Source of the DNA: Anaeramoeba flamelloides
Taxonomy: Eukaryota > Metamonada > Anaeramoebidae
Length of the DNA stretch: 64,000 nt
NCBI GenBank assembly: GCA_027625915.1
Contig: JANTQA010000021.1
Location: forward strand, 1,178,001-1,242,000
Direction of reading: 5' to 3'
Shown piece after piece: positions 43,975 through 55,173 of the stretch (position 1 is its first letter; every line of letters begins with the position of its first letter). The notes under the pieces are model-generated. The model was not told the DNA's origin. It saw only the letters and a list, made by a program, of their open reading frames with translations, and made no database searches. The position numbers and the translations under genes are program-made.

Positions 43975-45996
43975 TTTATTTTTATTATTTTTATTATTAT
44001 TATTATTATTATTGGTGTTATTAAGGATAAAACTTTTTTCATTTGTTTTTGTTTTGGTAAATTTATTCAAATTAAATTGTGGATCAGCCCAAATAGGTTT
44101 TTTATCGTTATGGAATGTGATTATTTCAATTTCCGATTCGTTTAAATTATTAAAATTAATACCAATGCTTTCATCATCTTTTTCATCATCATTATCATCA
44201 CTGTCTTGGTCTTCTTCAAAATATTCATCTAATTTTTCAATATTCTTTTGTTCCATTTTCTTCTTCTTCTTCTTCTTCGTTTTCTCATTTTTGGTATTAT
44301 TATCAATAATTTCTAAGAACTTTGGTAAAAGAAATTGATTATCACAAACTTTTTTTTTGAAATTGCTTTTCCAGATTTGTTCGATACTAAATTCTTTGCC
44401 GCTTTCAGAAATTTCTTCAGACAAATTCCAATAAAATTCTTTTTTAATTTGTAAATCAAATACATTTTCTTTAAAATGATCACCAGTTTTTTTCTTGTGT
44501 TTTTTTTTATTTTTGTTATTGGCCTTCTTATTCTTCTTTTGGTTAATAATTTCTAAAGAGAATTTTTTTAATGTTTCTGCATTGACTATATAAACTTTAT
44601 TCTTTGAGAAACAGGCAGCATCAATAAAATAATTTTCACTTTCCATTTGCTCAAGAGATTCTTTATTTGACGAAATAGGATTTTTTATTTTTTGTAAATG
44701 CGAAAATTTTTGACAAGCATTCTTCAGAGAAGGGAGTTTGTGTGTGAACCGTTGGCTTTCTTGTCTTAATTTGTTTGGTTGATCAAGTCCTATAAATCTA
44801 TTTTCTTTAATTTTCCTAGTTTGATAGTTTGTGTGGCTTTTCGGATCTAAAGTGACGAATTTTTCACAATCCCTTAATGAATATAAATAAGTCGTGCCAT
44901 CAATTGTCGTCACAGACACCCAATGATCGTTTTGTGAAAAACTTGATCGGTAATTCATTTTCCCCCAGATGAATTTCTTTTCCAGGACCGGTAATTGCAA
45001 TTCATACCGTAGCCGAACACCAATTTTACTTTTGTTGCTCTGGTTGCCAATGTCCCAAATCTTAATTATTGTAGAATCTTGAGAGCTTGTTAGCAAAAGC
45101 TTTCCCGACGGCGAAAAAGACAGACCAATTATGCTGTGTACATGTGCGGGGAAATGTGAAACGATTTTTGAATGCTTTAAGGAATATATTTTTATTAGCC
45201 CTTTGGTGTTTTCTTCATTGCTACTCAATAAGTGATATCTTTTTTCGATTTTGTTCCACGTTTTCCCAAAAAGGCCTTTTTCCTTTTCTTTTTCTTTTTC
45301 TCTATTTTTTTCTTGATCCTTTTCTTGTTTTTTTTCTTTTTGAATTTCTTTTTGGTTGTTTATTTCTTTTTTCGTGTTTTTTTTTCGTACGTTGTTTTCT
45401 TTCGTTTCAAGCACACTTTTATTTAAACTACTTCTTTGGTTGCTCACTAATTTCCTTTGTAAGTCAAACCCTACTTTTGTTAAAGTCGGGTAGGCAACCA
45501 ATGAAGATCCTAGCGTAAAACATGAATTCTCACAGTCATCAATTATGGTGATTCTCTTAATCTGTGAATTGTAAAGAATCAGTTGACAGGCTTCTTCAAG
45601 GTAGACGCCAAAAAAGTCATGTGATGTGTTGATCATTGCAATTGGCTCTTGAAAGATAATTTTTTTTTTTTTTAAAAATTTTTTGTTTCGCAAGGAATAA
45701 AAAGACAATTCTTTCGCGTTCTTTGTAGAAACTAAAAGTAAAATTGGTTCGTTGTTAAAACCTACAATAAATTTTGCATGTAAAAAAGATTCGTTTGTAA
45801 AATGGACGATTTCTCTCAAAGTATCCGCTAATTGGAAAATAGTGAGTGAGTTTGTTGTTGAAATAAATAAAAAATTTGAGAGATTTCCAAAACCAAAATG
45901 ATACGTAGACTGAAACGAAACCCACCGTAGTGGAAGTATTTTTGAGTTTGTAGTTGCTGGTTTTTTACTCCAAAAGTTCGATCGAAAAATAGACAT
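43054..45996 (-). CDS. BCAS3/PROPPIN-type WD-repeat protein, 980 residues
   Basis: An uninterrupted frame from ATG 45996. Residues about 25-370 are a beta-propeller interrupted by a K/E/Q-rich insert near 200-245. The stretch SHFPAHVHSIIGLSFSPSGK followed by LLLTSSQDSTIIKIWDI, then WVSVTTIDGTTYLYSL, is the signature of the BCAS3 / plant ATG18F-H group (AHxxPIxxLxFxPSGxLLxTAS). KPIWADPQFNL near 640 recalls a conserved element after the BCAS3 domain. In animals BCAS3 works with PHAF1 at phagophore assembly sites and in cytoskeletal polarity; a phosphoinositide-binding role is plausible here, but no FRRG motif is seen. The C-terminal half is N/D/K/E-rich and holds a poly-Asn/poly-Asp tract. Exact orthology is uncertain. 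Confidence 0.75.
43898..44014. repeat. trinucleotide microsatellite coding poly-Asn and poly-Asp
   Basis: On the plus strand about ten TCA/ATC units are followed by about fifteen ATT units, then interrupted ATT/TTT units. On the coding (minus) strand these are GAT and AAT codons, giving Asp and Asn runs in the BCAS3-like protein. Length is a whole number of codons, so the frame survives. Such tracts are typically length-variable between strains. Confidence 0.9.
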
Positions 45997-48759
45997 TTGA
46001 TTTTGTTTTTCAACAAAAACAAAAAATTTGGGAAAAAATGATATTTTGAAGGAAATAAAAAGTTGTTAAGGGACTAGTAATTCTTATTTATTTTTTAATC
46101 ATAAGGCAAGAGAGTAATTATTTACACAATGTTACAATTTGGCCCGATATAGAACTTCACTTATCAATTTTAGAGAAATGAGTTAACATTTTTAAAAAAA
46201 GTTTATTTTTTCCAATTATATTTTCGGTCTAAAGATCTGATCCTTTTTTGTTGGGTTTTTGGATCAAAACCGAAAAAGAAAAATACAAAAAAATTTTTAT
46301 TTTGAAGGAATTTCAATTTTAGTAATTTCTGGGAGTCTGTATGAACAAATAACCTTGAAACATTAAACTTTATATAAAAATAGAAATATAAGAAAAATAA
46401 ATCAAATATTGTATCCTTGAAGATCTAAAAAATTTGAACATTTATTTTATTCAAAAATAATTATCAAATTTCTTGAAATTTAATAGATTAAGCAATATTC
46501 TTTTTCAAATATCCTGAGGACAAAACAGGAACTGTCGATATTTAGTAACAAAATCAGTTATTTAATAATATTTAATATTTGAATTTTTTTTATTATAATT
46601 TTGAAAATATTTTAAAATTGATAAATAATAGTAAATATTATTGATATATTGAATCTTTGGGTTTTAAATAATCCACAGAAAAAAATAAGATTGGGTTATT
46701 AATTATTGATTATAAATAATCAAATTAAAAAGTATATTACTAAAAATTATAAGTTGAATTTTCCAGGTTTTAAAGAAGTACATAGAAAGAATTTTTAATT
46801 TAATTGAATGGTTTTTTTTCTTGTTTTTTTTTATTCAATAAAAAGAAAAAATTGCTTTGAACTGTTCTTTGAATCATAAAATTTGAATTAATTTCAAGTT
46901 TTAAAATAATTATTGTGATTTTTTTGAAATTAAGTTGATTTTTTAAACTGGGTTATTATATAACTTAGTGGTTTCGTTTTTAAAGTGTATTTTTGTACAC
47001 TTCCTTTACATGCAATAAGATTTCTATCTTCTTTCAAAGAAAATATTTTTTTGAATTATTCAGAAATATATTGAATTTTAAACTTAACAAAAATACGAAA
47101 AATGGATCAAACTTTTAAAAACAATAATTCATTTCTGAAAATAACTTTTAAAGTAAGTTTGATTTTTATATACTACATTTTCTGAAAATATTATGAAAAA
47201 AATTTTTAATAAACACATTGTGTTCTGGTTTATTTGTTATTAATAATTCTATTCGATTTTTTATTACTAATATACCTATATTCAATGCCAAAAAACGAAC
47301 AAGAAAATGTCTATATGAGATGTATTTACTGGTGCAGATATAGTCTTCGCTGAAGTCACTCATTTTTTATTTGGTTGTAGATTCTTTCTGTTTTTCCCAC
47401 TATTAATAAACATTATAAATTAATCTTCAAACAAATTGTTTTTTGGGGTAGATAAAAATCAAAAAAATATCCAGATTTTTTCATGTTTTTAAATGGTTAC
47501 TGGATAATATGTCCTTAATAAAATTAAGCACAATTTTTTTCTGATTAATATTTTTTCGAAATTAAGGACATACTTAATTCAATTAAACACTGGGATTATT
47601 TTTTTTTAGAATAAAAACACTCTCAACTTTTGAATATCGAAAATATTTTTTGAAATTACTTTGCACTTTTTTATTTTTTTTAAAAAAATTGGGGTTGAGA
47701 AAGGCTTTAAATCAAAGAATAAGTTAATATATTAAATTAGAATGATTTTCTAGAGAGTTTATCTTTTGAGTTGAACTTTTTTTTAATTTTACAATTTAAA
47801 ACTAAAAAAAACATTTGAAGACCAAATTAGTGCCATTTGTGAAAAGAAAATTCCCCATAATTTAGAATTTGTTTTTGTAAATGAGTTAAAACAAGATAGT
47901 GTATCTAAAAATATACATAATTTCAAGTATGAATTCAATGATTTTGGCAAAACATGTTTTCAAGAAAAAGTTAAATTGAAACTTTATTTATTTTTATTTT
48001 ATCATTTAGTTTTTTTAATTGTATTAATGGAAAGTATTTGATCAGTTTTTCATTTTTAGTGTTTTTTTGGTCGTAGGGACATATTTATTCTGATTTGAAG
48101 AAAATCATATGTATGGAAATAATACAATTTTTTTGGGTAGAATATCCCTGTGAAAATGTGAAGGTGTCAATAATATAATTACTTTATTTTAAAAAACCCA
48201 AGATAAAATATATAATTCATATAATCAAACTTGAACAAAAAATTATGTGTTTTTCAAAAATTGCACTTTTTGATACCTTGGATATCTTTATTTTGTCAAT
48301 TATTCCTCCTTTTTCATTTTATTTCTGAGACAGTAATAAAATTATTTCTTAGGGTTTTATTATAATGTCTAGTATGAATCGAAAAGTAAAATATTTAACA
48401 GAATTTTTATTTGTAATAAAAAAAAAATTCATTAAAAATTATCAAGAAAATTTGCTAATTTAATTCTCTATATATATATAAAAAGATAGATATGTGTTAA
48501 AAATAATCTCGATTTTTGAAACTTTATCATGACTTGACAAAGTTATCGTCAAATCCTCTATTAAATAAAAAGAAATTCCAATAAATTTATAAACAAAAAA
48601 AAAAAAAAACCGTTTTTTATTTTTTTCAATGTAATATTTGTATAGCATGGGTTAGGTATTGGAAATGAATAGTAAAGGTGATATTTTAATCTAAATGGAA
48701 ATTCTAAAAAGTATTTTTTTTCAAAATCAAAATCGTTCTTTATTTAATTAACTCATTGA
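45997..48759. other. intergenic between BCAS3-like and Trm11 genes
   Basis: 2.8 kb of AT-rich DNA. TTAAGGGACTAGT at about 46066-46078 matches the terminus of the TTAA-flanked T2 family, but no partner end is visible, so it is a solo or truncated end. One candidate small ORF is listed separately. Otherwise nothing is seen. Confidence 0.4.
47166..47363 (-). CDS. candidate small ORF or first exon, 65 residues
   Basis: ATG at 47363 begins MSDFSEDYICTSKYISYRHF. The first 88 bases have varied codons and end in AATATAG followed by GTATATTAG, which would make a good splice donor at 47275. Downstream of it the frame becomes I/N/K-rich like spacer DNA. I could not find a convincing second exon before the next gene. 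It could be a real first exon, a short gene or chance. Confidence 0.2.
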   Translation of the reverse strand: MSDFSEDYICTSKYISYRHFLVRFLALNIGILVIKNRIELLITNKPEHNVFIKNFFHNIFRKCSI

Positions 48760-50298
48760 TTATTTTTTTTCTTTTTTGATCTTTTGGATCATTTTTTTTT
48801 TCCTATTTTCATAAGCCAACTTTTTCCTTGACATTCCTTTTTCATTTATTTTCTTTTTAAAAGAATAGTTTGAGTCTTTGATAATGAGATGTGATGAATT
48901 TAAAGGGTCAAATTCAATAATTTTTTCCATTATTATTAAATTTCTCATATTGCCTCCTGACAATTTTTCTTGACAAACATCGATGATCTTAAAACAGACG
49001 TGGGTTGGAATATTTTCCTTTTTAAATCCTACTCTCGAGGGTAGCCAATAGCACAACCGCGATCCAATATTTAAAAACTTTGCAGCAAAGAGGATCAAAT
49101 ATTGTATCAATTCCCCTACTCCAACCTGCTTTTTTGATGGTATTCGGTATTTCAGAGAGCCTTTTATTTCCTTTGATTGGCCTTGGTTTGTTTTCTTTGA
49201 GCCCAATTGCTTTGATCCTTCGCGGATACCATAGGGCGGGTCACAAATAATTGCGTCAAATTTGATTCTTGAATTCCAATTATTATTTGTCAAGTCCATT
49301 AAAATTATTTCTAAAGGTTTGTCTGCAATATTATATTGTTCCCAATTCAGCCTCATTCTTTTTTGATCTATTTCTTTTGAATTTGATTTATTTTGATTTT
49401 TCTTTTTATTACCTTTTTTCTTTTGATTTTGATTTTGGTTTTGGTTTTCGTTTTCGTTTTGGTTTTTGTTTTTGTTTTTGTTTTGATTGGTTTCTTTTTT
49501 TTTTTTTTCATCTAATAATTCCTGATCTCCTTTGATAGTTCTCCAATCAATATCTGATGCAAACGAAACTGCGCCGTGAACTGAGCACGGGATTAATAAA
49601 GACCCTGTTCCGCAAAAGGGATCATACACTAAGGATCCTGGCTTAACTAATGCGTAATTTGCAATTAAAAACGATAAATCGGCCCTCATGGATGTTCTGC
49701 CGATGAACTTTCTTCTCTTTAATCCATATTTTGTATCAATAAATCCTGTGCAACCGATTTGAAGGGCTAAATAGACATTCCTTGGCTTGTCGCGTGGGAC
49801 TAATTTACTACTTTGGCCCAACTTGCTGTAGTCAAACAATACAAATAGCTCAACATCTGGCTTATTTAAATCCACTTCCAAACCTAAACGTTCGTGTGGA
49901 AGGCATTTCCCAATTTCGTCAAACATGGGGTATTTGCTTTTGCTTTTCCAACGATAATTAAATGAATAAAGTATAAACTTAAAGGTTTTTTGATACAGAT
50001 CCTTTTGGTAGACCTCATAGGGCAATTTCTTCAAATTCTCATGCAATTCGCTCAAGGACTCGCCCTGCTCAAGTACTCTGTAAACGGAATGAATAAGGAC
50101 TGATCTTGAACAGATTTTATCAATTGACTTTGCCTCTTCATCATTAAGATCAAAGTAATGAAACGGGGTGGCAAGTGGTTCAGCTAATGTCTCGCTTGCC
50201 AGTTCAGGTCTTGGGAGGTTATAGAGTTTAAAGAGTGATCGAAGTTCTGGAAGAACAAAATCTAATAACTGCCATCTAAAGACAAACAAGTATTTCAT
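48760..50298 (-). CDS. TRM11: tRNA (guanine-N2-)-methyltransferase catalytic subunit, Trm11
   Basis: 512 residues from the ATG of MKYLFVFRWQ; twelve upstream codons open only with GTG. The N-terminal part (to about 180) corresponds to the THUMP-containing region. The Rossmann methyltransferase core has DPFCGTGS (about 226-233, SAM binding) and DPPYG (353-357), the N/DPPY motif of amino-group methylation. LSGGNMRNLIIMEK near the end matches Trm11 proteins. In yeast and human Trm11 pairs with Trm112 to make m2G at position 10 of tRNAs in the cytoplasm. An insert of about 45 residues rich in N, Q and K (about residues 265-310) separates SDIDWRTIKG from the next core strand and is encoded by an AT-rich repeat. 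No intron. Confidence 0.92.
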   Translation of the reverse strand: MKYLFVFRWQLLDFVLPELRSLFKLYNLPRPELASETLAEPLATPFHYFDLNDEEAKSIDKICSRSVLIHSVYRVLEQGESLSELHENLKKLPYEVYQKDLYQKTFKFILYSFNYRWKSKSKYPMFDEIGKCLPHERLGLEVDLNKPDVELFVLFDYSKLGQSSKLVPRDKPRNVYLALQIGCTGFIDTKYGLKRRKFIGRTSMRADLSFLIANYALVKPGSLVYDPFCGTGSLLIPCSVHGAVSFASDIDWRTIKGDQELLDEKKKKETNQNKNKNKNQNENENQNQNQNQKKKGNKKKNQNKSNSKEIDQKRMRLNWEQYNIADKPLEIILMDLTNNNWNSRIKFDAIICDPPYGIREGSKQLGSKKTNQGQSKEIKGSLKYRIPSKKQVGVGELIQYLILFAAKFLNIGSRLCYWLPSRVGFKKENIPTHVCFKIIDVCQEKLSGGNMRNLIIMEKIIEFDPLNSSHLIIKDSNYSFKKKINEKGMSRKKLAYENRKKKMIQKIKKEKK

Positions 50299-51305
50299 TG
50301 GTGCTTTTTTTGTTGTTTTTTTTTTTGGAATCACAAATAAAAAAGAAGAAAAGAAACGAGTTCAAAGAAAATTTTCAAACGAGAGCTTTGTTAGAAAAAA
50401 ATAAATATGTAAATCTTTACAATTTTGTTTACAAAACAGTTTTTAAGGATCAGTTTACCTTACAAACCTTTATTGAACTGTTTTATTATCCCTAGTTCTT
50501 CTTTGGGTGAGTTGTTGAGTGGTACTTTTGTCTTATCGAAAAGGTTGTGACTTTAATATGTTCTAATTAAGAAGTTTTGTTTTTTCAATTTGCAATTTTA
50601 GCTATCTTGACAATAATTATTCTTTTATGTTCAACTCAAAAGGTAAATTTAATAGTTTCTTCTTTATAGAAATAATAAAAAAGTGTATCTTATTTGTGTA
50701 AATGGTTAACATTTGTTATTTTTGAGTTTTTATTGTTTGATCTGAAACAACTCTGTCTTTTATAAGTTTCTTGGGAAGGAATTTTGGACAAATTATTTAT
50801 CAAAATTCATGCCTTTGTTCCTCCAAGTTTTCTGAGCTGAAAGGATTTTCATCAAAAATAAGTTATTCAGGGTTTATTATTGAGATTTTTATTTATGTTT
50901 TGTTATATCATTTTTTTAAAAAATTTTCAAAAAGATGGTTTCCAAAATAATGTAACCCAGAAAAGAGTCATTGGAATCTTAGTCTTTTTAGTTGGGGATA
51001 CAGAAATAACAATATTCGGATTAACACTTATATTATAAAAATTATTCATTAAATTTATTGTTCTTTCTTTGTTGAAATTTTGGACAATAATAAAAATAAT
51101 AAAAAAAGTATTTCAATTTTTTTTTTAATTCATTATATGTGGTACTTTGATTTTTTAAATTGATTTATTGAAGTTCTTATTGAGGAAAATAAACATTAAA
51201 AAAAATAAATGTTCTTATTTTTTTTTTTTTTTTTCAACTTTTGTTTTAATAAAAAAATGGTCTTTTAAAAGTTTGATAAATTTCAAAAAAAAAAATAGGG
51301 CTTTA
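50299..51305. other. intergenic, upstream of Trm11
   Basis: AT-rich promoter-side sequence with no gene; a 65-codon plus-strand frame at 50298-50495 lies antisense to the Trm11 leader and has no supporting features. Confidence 0.4.
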
Positions 51306-51528
51306 CTATTAATTGAAAAATAAATCGGACAAAATTTTCATTTATCTTTCCAAAATTAAATTATGATTTCAAAAATCCTTTGAATACAGAATTTTGATAG
51401 TCCCGATCCTCTAACCAGGTTAAACACGTTATATGGTTGAAAAATAATTCGATTTTCAAAGATTATTTCGAAGATTTTTTTTGGAACGATGAATGAAAAT
51501 TTTGTCCGATTTATTTTACAATTAACAG
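51306..51528. mobile_element. TA-flanked MITE, family M2, copy 2
   Basis: TA at 51304-51305 and 51529-51530. The terminal inverted repeats read CTATTAATTG and CAATTAACAG, continuing as AAATAAATCGGACAAAATTT on each side. The centre is non-coding. It pairs with 38503-38738. The closeness of the two arms suggests a younger copy than M2 copy 1. Confidence 0.75.
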
Positions 51529-51833
51529 TAAGTAAAAAAAATATAATTTACAAATATATATATATATATATATATTTAGATAGGTTCAGAAAATATTTCA
51601 CAAAGAAGAGATACAGATATCGAACTCAAGAGAAAAAGTAATAATATTAAAAAAAAAATGGATATGTTTTATTGATTTAGATGGGTTCCAAGTAATTGAT
51701 TAGATATTAAACTAAAATGTAAATACAAAAAAAAAAAAATAGAACGGGGAAATACTTACAAATATTGTTGTATGTACTTTGTGAGAAAATAATCACGATT
51801 TCGGCCCAAGAGTAAACTGAGATCTAAATATTA

Positions 51834-51865
<32 letters not shown>

Positions 51866-52261
51866 GGTGAGTGAAGAATATTATATCATTAATTATATTA
51901 AATTATGAGTTTTCAATTGAGATTATAAGGGTTGAAAATATTTATAAATTTTATATATTTTTGATAAATTAAAATGGTTTAATAAACTTTTTTTTTCAAT
52001 TTCCAATTGTTTTTTTAATTTTGGTATATTAAATATAAAAATAATTTTGGGTAAGATTGTTATGTCTTATTTAAAACTTTGTCAACGTATTGTTATTTTA
52101 TATTATTCAACAAAACTAAAATGAAATCAATAATGATAATATTTTTTTTTTTCATAAAATTTTAAAAATAATTTTATTTATTTTTTCTGAAAGTAAAAAT
52201 TGGAATTTTACTTCTATTGTAATAAAACATAGTAAACAAAAAAGAAATTTTTTTTTCAATA
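51529..52261. repeat. simple-sequence region: (TA)n and A-run/G-run
   Basis: (TA)n at about 51555-51580. Around 51834-51866 a run of about 24 A is followed directly by nine G, the only long G run in the window. No gene seen. Confidence 0.6.
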
Positions 52262-52458
52262 CAGTCAGTTCCACTTTTAATGCACAAACTTTAAACGAAA
52301 TTTAAGACACAATAAAAAATCCCAAATTAAGGCACAAAATTCAGATTCTAGTAAAATAAATTGTAAAAAAAAAAGTTACAAATTTTATGCCTTAATTTGA
52401 GATTTTTTTGTGTCTTAAATTTCGTTGAAAGTTTGTGCCTTAAAAGTGGAACTGGCTG
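52262..52458. mobile_element. Tc1/mariner-type MITE, family M1
   Basis: 197 bp with TA at 52260-52261 and 52459-52460. Termini CAGTCAGTTCCACTTTTAA and TTAAAAGTGGAACTGGCTG. The internal palindrome has CCCAAATTAAGGCACAAAAT against ATTTTATGCCTTAATTTGAG. Confidence 0.85.
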
Positions 52459-52720
52459 TAAATTAAAAAGTTGAAAAGGGATTAAAATTTTGATAATTTC
52501 ATTGACTGTTTCGTTTTTTTTTTTTTTTTTCTTAATATATTATTATTATTGAATCTTGAATTAATTGATACTTTTTAAAACAATACATTTATTTATATAT
52601 GATACACAACTAAATAATTTTATTTATTATTTTCTATTTTTTTCACTGACTTTATTTCATAATATTGGGGATAAGACCCATATATAAAAGATGTAAAATG
52701 ATCAAAAATTTTGTGCTTAA

Positions 52721-54242
52721 GGGTTATAAGTTACCATTTATTCATATTTAATGAAATTATGCTGTAATTGGGTGTAAATGATATTTCGTGCAACATGGAT
52801 CACATTTTCTTGAAGAAATCTAATTTAATTAGTGTTGCACAATATATTATGATATTGTTAACAAAGGCAAAAAAATGAGTCTTTCTGTCCTATTTACAGG
52901 GTAATTTATTTAAAAAATTGGGCATTTTGTCCTATAAATGTTTCTTTATAATGCACTTCATTATATAATGATCTATATCTGAAAAAATCATATTTATTAT
53001 TAAAATCATATTTATTGTTTGAATTTTGTTTCAAATTTAAATAAGGAACTTTGGGACAATAAGTTCTAATGAAAAAAAAAAATGTTTTAAATGTTAAGTT
53101 GGAAGAATTCTTGCTCTTGTTTATGTATTAAAACGAAGGGTGAAATACTCAACTCTATGATACTTTTTATAAACCATAAAAAATAGTTACGTTTTATCAA
53201 AGATCATAAAGATCTGAGAAAGTGAAAATATATAAAAATTAATTTCAACAATAATTAAAAAATAATACAGTTAGTTTCACTTTTAACACACAAACTTTCA
53301 AGGAAATTTAAAACATGAAAAATCTTATATTAAAGCAAAAATTTTGGATTTTAATTTTTACACAAATTATTTTCCTAGAATTTAAATTTTGTGCCTTAAT
53401 TTGAGATTTTTTGTGTTTAAATTTCCTTGAAAGTTTGTGTCTTAAAAGTGAAACTGACTGTAAAAAAAAACAAAAACTTTTTAAGTGTTTAACTTCTACC
53501 TCCGGTGAGTTTAACATCTAAAATTCTTGGACTCGAATGTAAAAGATATTATTACTCAATCATGACATAACCTAACCTAAAATTTTAATTCATAAAATAA
53601 TACAAAAATTTGATTTAATCAATTAAAAAATGTTTCTTATATTATGAAAAATAATTGCATTTCACAAAAAAAAATAATGAATTTCAAACATATTTAAAAG
53701 TTTTGTCCACCAATCTGATGGTTTTCGCATTGCAAAATAATTACCTTCAATTTGTCTTGACAATCTAAATTTTTTTCTCAACAAATCCACTTTTTTCAAA
53801 AAATAAAGCAATAACTAATAAAATATTTTATCAAATTATTTTTACCATATTGTTAATATATTGAAAATACAACAAATTTCAGAATAAGGAAAAGGAAATT
53901 GTCATTTTTTCATTTTAATTGTTTTTTATCGAAGTGATCTTTGAAAGTAAAATATTTCAAAATAGTTACTTTTGAAGTTCAGAATCAGAATTATAAAATA
54001 TTAGTTTACAATTATTTTGGGTTTCTATTTTTCGAATTCTAAAAGTAATTCAAAAAAAAAAGCTCCAAAAAGTTAATTTTAAATACTGATCTAGTATTGA
54101 AAAAATCCTAATAATTTATTATGCTATAATATTCATAAATAGAGGTTTTCAAGTCCCTCAAACAATAGAACACTAATATCATTTACACCCAATTACAGCA
54201 TACTTTAATTCTCGCAAAATCTCTTATGGTAAGGCTAATCCC
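52721..54242. mobile_element. 1.5-kb TTAA-flanked element, family T3 copy 3, with nested MITE
   Basis: TTAA at 52717-52720 and 54243-54246. Left subterminal TGCTGTAATTGGGTGTAAATGAT is the inverse of right subterminal ATCATTTACACCCAATTACAGCA. The right half (53930-54240) aligns with the right half of copy 1, sharing GTTACTTTTG, GGGTTTCTATTTTT (one base differs) and CACTAATATCATTT. It is about twice the length of the other T3 copies; only 193 bp of the excess is the nested M1 MITE at 53268-53460. No transposase frame is visible. Confidence 0.65.
53268..53460. mobile_element. Tc1/mariner-type MITE (M1) nested in the T3 element
   Basis: 193 bp with TA at 53266-53267 and 53461-53462, termini CAGTTAGTTTCACTTTTAA and TTAAAAGTGAAACTGACTG. 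It lies entirely within the 52721-54242 element, so it landed after that element did. Confidence 0.85.
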
Positions 54243-54246
54243 TTAA

Positions 54247-55173
54247 AAACGAAAACTCAGAGTTATTTACCAATCTAAGACCTTAAATTTTCAACAACAT
54301 CAAGTATTTGAATGCAGAGTGGCGATTTATCCTTCAAAAATGGATTTTAGTACATTCCACATAAATTGATTTTTCGCTTAGATTTCTCATAAGTGCTTTA
54401 AAATTAACACCCAACAAGAATTCATCTGTAGTACCCATTCTATTTAAGAATTACTTCAATTGTTAATAAATTTTTTCTTTTTTTTTTTCTTTGTCCAAAA
54501 ATCCGCACACTTGTTTAAAAAAAAATTTTTTATGCTTGCGGAAAATCCCTTTCTTTTCTCGTGTCCATCCACAAAAAAAACACAAATGATTAAAATTCAA
54601 ATTGACGGGTGTTTGTTCACTTTCCTTACCTTTTGAATAACTGATTTTGAAAAAGAAAACAAAAACACCAAAAAAAAGCAATCAGCAAAAAAGAAAAAAG
54701 AAATTGTTTACGAATTCCCAGAATTGATAACAATAAACAAAACACCAACACGTAGTCTGTGTTTCATTCAAAAAGAGATCACTTAAATTTTATAAATACT
54801 CACTCCACACAACAAAACAAAACAATAGAATAAATTTATCCAAATTTAAATATTTTACAACAACAAAATACGTAATCCACACTCTTGACTACTTTTTAGA
54901 AACACCTCAGAATTTGGAGTTTAAAATTTCCAACTAAAAATTATGTAAGAGACAAATTTTTGTAAAAATCCAGAATCGAAAAGGTGATTTTTTTCATTGA
55001 AGAGTAATGAAATTTGCAAATTTTCAAAAGACTTCTTCTTTTTGAGTCATAAAAATAATTTACTTTTTTTAAAAAACCTCTTAACTTTCTCACTCTTTTT
55101 ATTTTAAAATTCAATAATTTTTTTTTTTTTTGTGATTTTCTTTTCTTTCTTGATCACTTACCAACCAATTCTT
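54247..55173. other. intergenic, upstream of the deaminase gene
   Basis: A minus-strand open frame at 54681-54463 lacks an ATG but has a coding-like centre (FNHLCFFCGWTREKKG) with a strong donor-like AAAAGGTAAGG just before it. It may be an exon of an unrecognised divergent gene, but I do not call it. The last 120 bp are T-rich and form the probable leader of the plus-strand gene. Confidence 0.35.

Noticed and set aside
43882-44145. Poly-isoleucine open frame
   Set aside because: Antisense reading of the Asn/Asp microsatellite.
54463-54681. Minus-strand frame with FNHLCFFCGWTREKKG
   Set aside because: No ATG start and no partner exon found; kept only as a remark because of its coding-like centre and a donor-like site.
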